A stretch of DNA of 9,337 bases from Candidatus Jidaibacter sp. (lineage in GTDB: Bacteria; Pseudomonadota; Alphaproteobacteria; Rickettsiales; Midichloriaceae), in the NCBI GenBank assembly GCA_021298045.1, contig JAJTHY010000052.1, forward strand, positions 1 to 9,337, given 5' to 3'. How positions within the stretch are numbered: position 1 is the stretch's first letter; each line of letters opens with the position of its first letter. Positions 6,442 to 9,337 of this stretch are shown one piece after another. The position numbers and the translations under genes were made by a program. The notes beneath the pieces were generated by a model. That model made no database searches and had not been told where the DNA came from. It saw only the letters and a list, made by a program, of their open reading frames with translations.

Positions 6442-8253
6442 CTAGCTTTTTCCTGCTCTCTTACGCGCGTTTGGATCCAGCAACCTTTTGCGGAGGCGGA
6501 TGTTCTTAGGAGTTACTTCCACCAGTTCATCTTCATTTATGTAAGACAATGTTTCTTCAAGAGTAAACAATTTAGGTGGAGTTAGCTTAACTGCTTCATC
6601 ACTTCCGGCAGCCCTAATGTTGGTTAGCTGCTTGCCTTTAATTGGGTTAACTTCTAGGTCATTATCACGGTTATGCTCACCAATTATCATGCCTTCGTAA
6701 AGCTTGGTTTTAGGGCCAACAAACATGATGCCTCTGTCTTCCAAATTCCATAGCGCGTATGCCACAGCTTCACCATTAGAGTTAGAGATCAAAGAGCCAT
6801 TCCGGCGACCCACTAGGTCCCCCTTGTATGCTTGATAAGAGTGGAATATACGGTTAAGTGTACCGGTGCCACGAGTATCATTCTTAAACTCGCTCTGATA
6901 CCCAATAAGCCCCCTAGAAGGAACATGGAAGATAATACGCATTTTCCCACCATTTGATGGGCGCATGTCTTTCATTTCACCTTTACGCATTGAAAGTTGC
7001 TCTACCACGGTTCCGCTATAAGCTTCATCCACGTCGATAAACACTTCCTCGATTGGCTCCAACAATTGATTGTTTTCATCACGCTTGAATAAAACTTTAG
7101 GGCGCGATACAGAAAGCTCAAAGCCTTCTCTTCTCATATTTTCAATAAGCACACCAAGCTGTAATTCACCTCTGCCCCCAACTTCAAAGCTCTCGCCACC
7201 TTCTGAAATATTCAAGCTGATTGCAACATTGGTTTCAGCTTCTTTTTGCAAACGGTCCAAAATCATCCTAGAAGTAACCTTGGTTCCTTCTGTGCCTGCA
7301 AGTGGAGAATTATTAACACTTATGGTAATAGCCATAGTTGGTGGGTCAATAGGAGTAGAGCGTAAAGGTACTTCCACCACAGGGTCGCAGATGGTGTCTG
7401 CAACACTTGTTTGTTCCATACCAGCAATCGCCACGATATCACCCGCTTCTGCAACTTCAATTGGAATACGATCAATTCCTTTGAAACCAAAAAGCTTAGT
7501 TAGCTTACCAATCTCTATCTGCTTACCTTCTAGATTTATGCTTTTTACAGTGCTACCAACTTTTGCAGTCCCAGCATAAACTTTACCAATTAAAATCCTG
7601 CCCACATACAAGTCTGCAGCTAATATACTGGTTAGCATTGCAAATGGAGCTTCTTTATCTACATTTGGAGCAGGCACATGAGATTTCATTAAATCAAACA
7701 ATGGCTTTAGATCCTCACCAGTTTCATCATCGCGCACACTAGCCCAACCACTGCGTCCAGAGGCGTAAAGCACAGGGAAATCTAATTGTAGATCATTGGC
7801 ATCTAAAGAAATGAATAAATCAAAAATTTCATTTAACACTTCGTCAATCCTTCTATCTGGCCTGTCAACTTTGTTAATTACAACAATAGGACGCAATCCC
7901 AAGGCTAAGGCTTTGGAAAGCACAAACTTTGTTTGCGGCATTGGGCCTTCTGCTGCATCTACTAGTATTATCACTCCATCCACCATAGAAAGCACGCGCT
8001 CAACTTCTCCGCCAAAATCCGCGTGGCCAGGGGTGTCGATGATATTGTATTTAATGCCATCATAATTCATCGACGTACATTTAGCTAAAATGGTAATTCC
8101 GCGCTCACGTTCTTGGTCGTTACAATCCATAACACGCTCTGCCACATTTTGATTGTCACGGAATGTGCCGCTTTGCTTAAGCATGCTGTCTACCATAGTG
8201 GTTTTACCGTGATCTACGTGCGCAATGATAGCCAAGTTTCTAATTTCAGTCAT
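6442..8253 (-). CDS. typA: Translational GTPase TypA/BipA
   Basis: This 603-residue protein is the family's normal full length. The GTPase motifs are all present: G1 AHVDHGKT (11-18), G2 RERGIT (49-54), G3 DTPGH (73-77) and G4 NKVD (127-130). The EF-G-like beta-barrel and alpha/beta domains follow, then the BipA-specific C-terminal domain with RNGSLIS, LYEGMIIGEH and LTNIRAA. TypA binds the ribosome and uses GTP hydrolysis. It supports ribosome assembly and growth under stress or cold. The start ATG (8253-8251) has AGGA (8264-8261) 7 bases upstream and a promoter farther up. Past the stop, the minus strand has a weak A/T hairpin followed by a T run (complement of 6426-6450), which could be a poor terminator. 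The gene is monocistronic and convergent with the pgeF operon. No lesions are seen. Confidence 0.97.
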   Translation of the reverse strand: MTEIRNLAIIAHVDHGKTTMVDSMLKQSGTFRDNQNVAERVMDCNDQERERGITILAKCTSMNYDGIKYNIIDTPGHADFGGEVERVLSMVDGVIILVDAAEGPMPQTKFVLSKALALGLRPIVVINKVDRPDRRIDEVLNEIFDLFISLDANDLQLDFPVLYASGRSGWASVRDDETGEDLKPLFDLMKSHVPAPNVDKEAPFAMLTSILAADLYVGRILIGKVYAGTAKVGSTVKSINLEGKQIEIGKLTKLFGFKGIDRIPIEVAEAGDIVAIAGMEQTSVADTICDPVVEVPLRSTPIDPPTMAITISVNNSPLAGTEGTKVTSRMILDRLQKEAETNVAISLNISEGGESFEVGGRGELQLGVLIENMRREGFELSVSRPKVLFKRDENNQLLEPIEEVFIDVDEAYSGTVVEQLSMRKGEMKDMRPSNGGKMRIIFHVPSRGLIGYQSEFKNDTRGTGTLNRIFHSYQAYKGDLVGRRNGSLISNSNGEAVAYALWNLEDRGIMFVGPKTKLYEGMIIGEHNRDNDLEVNPIKGKQLTNIRAAGSDEAVKLTPPKLFTLEETLSYINEDELVEVTPKNIRLRKRLLDPNARKRAGKS

Positions 8254-8298
8254 TAAAGTTTCCTATGAATTTGAGTGAGTAGAGATAAATTTTGCATG

Positions 8299-8327
8299 AT
8301 TATATACCAAAATCCCTCTATGCACAA
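8299..8327 (-). promoter_or_regulatory. Sigma-70-type promoter of typA
   Basis: On the minus strand, TTGTGC (8327-8322) and a perfect TATAAT (8304-8299) are separated by exactly 17 bases. The -10 box lies about 45 bases upstream of the typA start codon. The -35 box matches the consensus only in TTG. Position, spacing and a perfect -10 box make this a likely typA promoter. Confidence 0.6.
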
Positions 8328-8457
8328 GCGCAAGCAGAACTAAAATTATAATAATGCCCGAAAATACTTCTATTTTTTACTAGTCTCTTCTGCCCTTTTT
8401 TAGATAAAATTTAGACTTTGTGCAGCCATATTTAGCTAGTGGCACCAAGAAGGGTAA
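8328..8457. other. AT-rich intergenic stretch without a recognised gene
   Basis: Between the typA promoter and the IS4 remnant I see only AT-rich DNA with stops in all frames and no convincing RNA structure or repeat. A short minus-strand frame (about 8455-8385) ends in a Lys/Arg-rich tail, but it matches nothing I recognise. It probably separates typA from older transposon debris. Confidence 0.4.
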
Positions 8458-8517
8458 GGTATTAAAAATATATTAATTAGTAGCATTAATGGGGCTGAAT
8501 TAAGGGGTGATTTAAGC

Positions 8518-8901
8518 GTGAAAAAGCTTGATGGGGAATACTTAATTTTAGTGTCTCACAAGGTAAATAATCCATTGAAAGAGTATAGGCAAAGGTGGTC
8601 GATAGAAAGGTTTTTCAAGATGCTTAAAACTGGAGTCCTAAACATAGAAAGTACAAAAATGGTGGATCCCAAAAGGATTGAGATTTTGTTTTTACTATGT
8701 GGAATTGCATATTTGATATGTGTAAAAATGGGGGCATACAGGCATCAAAAAGTGAGGGTAATTCGAAAGAAAATACAATATAAATGCCATGAATATTCTT
8801 ACTTCAGATGGGGTATAGATTGGCTAAAAGAGCTAATAATTCAGGGCTCAGATATAACTAAGCGGCTTGCAGGCCAGATGTTACCTGGTCTCCAACTATG
8901 A
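8518..8901 (+). pseudogene. 5'-truncated IS4-family transposase (C-terminal part)
   Basis: These 127 codons carry the IS4-family signature Y-x2-R-x3-E-x6-K at Y23, R26, E30 and K37 (YRQRWSIERFFKMLK), including the last catalytic acid of the DDE triad. LDGEYLILVSHKV precedes it and DPKRIEILFLLCGIAYLICVKMGA follows, both typical of the region around that motif. The two Asp residues and the N-terminal DNA-binding part are missing. The frame is open back to 8458 (stop 8455-8457), and the in-frame ISSINGAELRGDL there may also be transposase-derived. GTG 8518 is therefore not a real start. The protein cannot be active. It lies between typA and petC, so the insertion may have separated petC from its usual partners petA and petB. 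Confidence 0.85.
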
Positions 8902-8920
8902 TGTTGGGGGAGTGTGTGTA

Positions 8921-8968
8921 GTAAAGATAATGCTTAAGTATAAAGCAATACCCAAAGATTATCTTTAC
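8921..8968. repeat. 11-bp perfect inverted repeat downstream of the IS4 remnant
   Basis: GTAAAGATAAT (8921-8931) and its exact complement ATTATCTTTAC (8958-8968) flank a 26-base loop that contains a small inner GCTT/AAGC pair (8932-8946). It begins 20 bases after the transposase stop. It could be a hairpin at the insertion sequence end or a transcription stop, but no T tract follows and no matching copy exists at the other side of the remnant. Confidence 0.5.
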
Positions 8969-8985
8969 GAACTGGAGCGGGACGA

Positions 8986-9018
8986 TTGACAAATTGCAGA
9001 TAATAAACTAACTATATC
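8986..9018 (+). promoter_or_regulatory. Candidate promoter for petC
   Basis: A perfect TTGACA (8986-8991) lies 54 bases before the petC start. The best -10-like sequence, TATATC (9013-9018), is 21 bases away, which is too far for a canonical sigma-70 promoter. GATAAT at 8999-9004 is too near. If petC lost its operon promoter through the IS4 insertion, a local promoter would be needed, but the support is weak. Confidence 0.3.
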
Positions 9019-9045
9019 TTTCAGATGTAATAGATAAGTTATAGA

Positions 9046-9337
9046 ATGCGTTTTGTTTTATTAGTGCTTTTCATAATTTTTAGCTCAAAAGTTATGGCTT
9101 CAGATGGCTCCACATCCGAGCCGTTGCACCCAAAGCATGTAAAATGGTCTTTTGATGGAGCTTTTGGAAGTGTCGACCGGGAGGCGGCGCAACGCGGGTT
9201 TAAAGTTTATAAAGAAGTTTGTTCGGCTTGTCATTCTTTGAAAAGAGTAGCATTTAGAAATTTGATGGAATTAGGTTTTAGTGAGGCCGAGATAAAATCG
9301 TTAGCCGCATCTTACTCTATTAAAGATGGTCCCAATG
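9046..9337 (+). CDS. petC: Cytochrome c1 subunit of the bc1 complex, 5' part
   Basis: The first 97 residues are visible before the window ends. A signal peptide (RFVLLVLFIIFSS, cleavage after VMA near residue 18) targets it to the periplasm. It is followed by HPKHVKWSFDGAFGSVDREA and RGFKVYKEVCSACHSLK. The CxxCH at Cys59-Cys62-His63 covalently binds heme c. The W-x-F-x-G-x-F-G-x-x-D and RG-x-x-V-Y-x-x-V-C patterns are those of alphaproteobacterial and mitochondrial cytochrome c1. It passes electrons from the Rieske protein to cytochrome c in respiratory complex III. petA and petB normally lie just upstream in one operon; here the upstream DNA holds IS4 debris and typA on the other strand. No clear Shine-Dalgarno precedes ATG 9046. 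The axial Met lies beyond the window. Confidence 0.92.
   Translation, partial: MRFVLLVLFIIFSSKVMASDGSTSEPLHPKHVKWSFDGAFGSVDREAAQRGFKVYKEVCSACHSLKRVAFRNLMELGFSEAEIKSLAASYSIKDGPN

Noticed and set aside
6352..6585. 77-codon plus-strand open frame across the ankyrin fragment and the typA end
   Set aside because: It runs in a different frame from the ankyrin remnant and then antisense to typA; no support.
7070..7579. 169-codon plus-strand open frame opposite typA
   Set aside because: It has a Ser/Pro/Ile-rich composition typical of the complement of a conserved GTPase gene and no start signals.

Overview
The window looks like a piece of a Rickettsiales-type alphaproteobacterial genome. The evidence is AT-rich coding DNA, tandem oversized VirB6-family type IV secretion (T4SS) genes with long secreted N-terminal regions (the arrangement known from Rickettsia, Anaplasma, Ehrlichia and relatives), a cytochrome c1 gene, an ankyrin-repeat remnant, transposase debris and a dispersed palindromic repeat. 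I cannot name the genus from sequence alone.

Left part (1-6037), plus strand: the 3' end of one VirB6-like gene, then two complete virB6 paralogs (344-3181 and 3184-5277), then a laccase-domain/PgeF-like gene (5270-6037). The genes are tightly packed. Two Shine-Dalgarno sequences lie in the Gly-rich last codons of the preceding virB6 gene, and the last virB6 overlaps pgeF by 8 bases, so the block reads as one coupled operon. The junction at 128-343 is disturbed: it holds a protein-like 35-codon ORF in another frame and a palindromic repeat that runs into the apparent start of the first complete virB6.

Middle (6038-6441): no intact gene. It holds the C-terminal end of an IS30-family transposase (minus strand) directly next to a fragment of an ankyrin-repeat gene (plus strand), which suggests a scar of mobile-element activity.

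Right part: a full-length typA/bipA translational GTPase on the minus strand (6442-8253) with a recognisable promoter at its right; a 5'-truncated IS4-family transposase on the plus strand (8518-8901); an 11-bp inverted repeat; and the 5' end of cytochrome c1 (petC, from 9046), which runs off the window.

The VirB6 proteins would form inner-membrane channel parts of the T4SS. Their large N-terminal regions carry signal peptides, many cysteines and repeated beta-strand motifs resembling LecA/galactose-binding-type jelly rolls, which is the most interesting signal here. TypA, PgeF and PetC are housekeeping genes not functionally tied to the T4SS.
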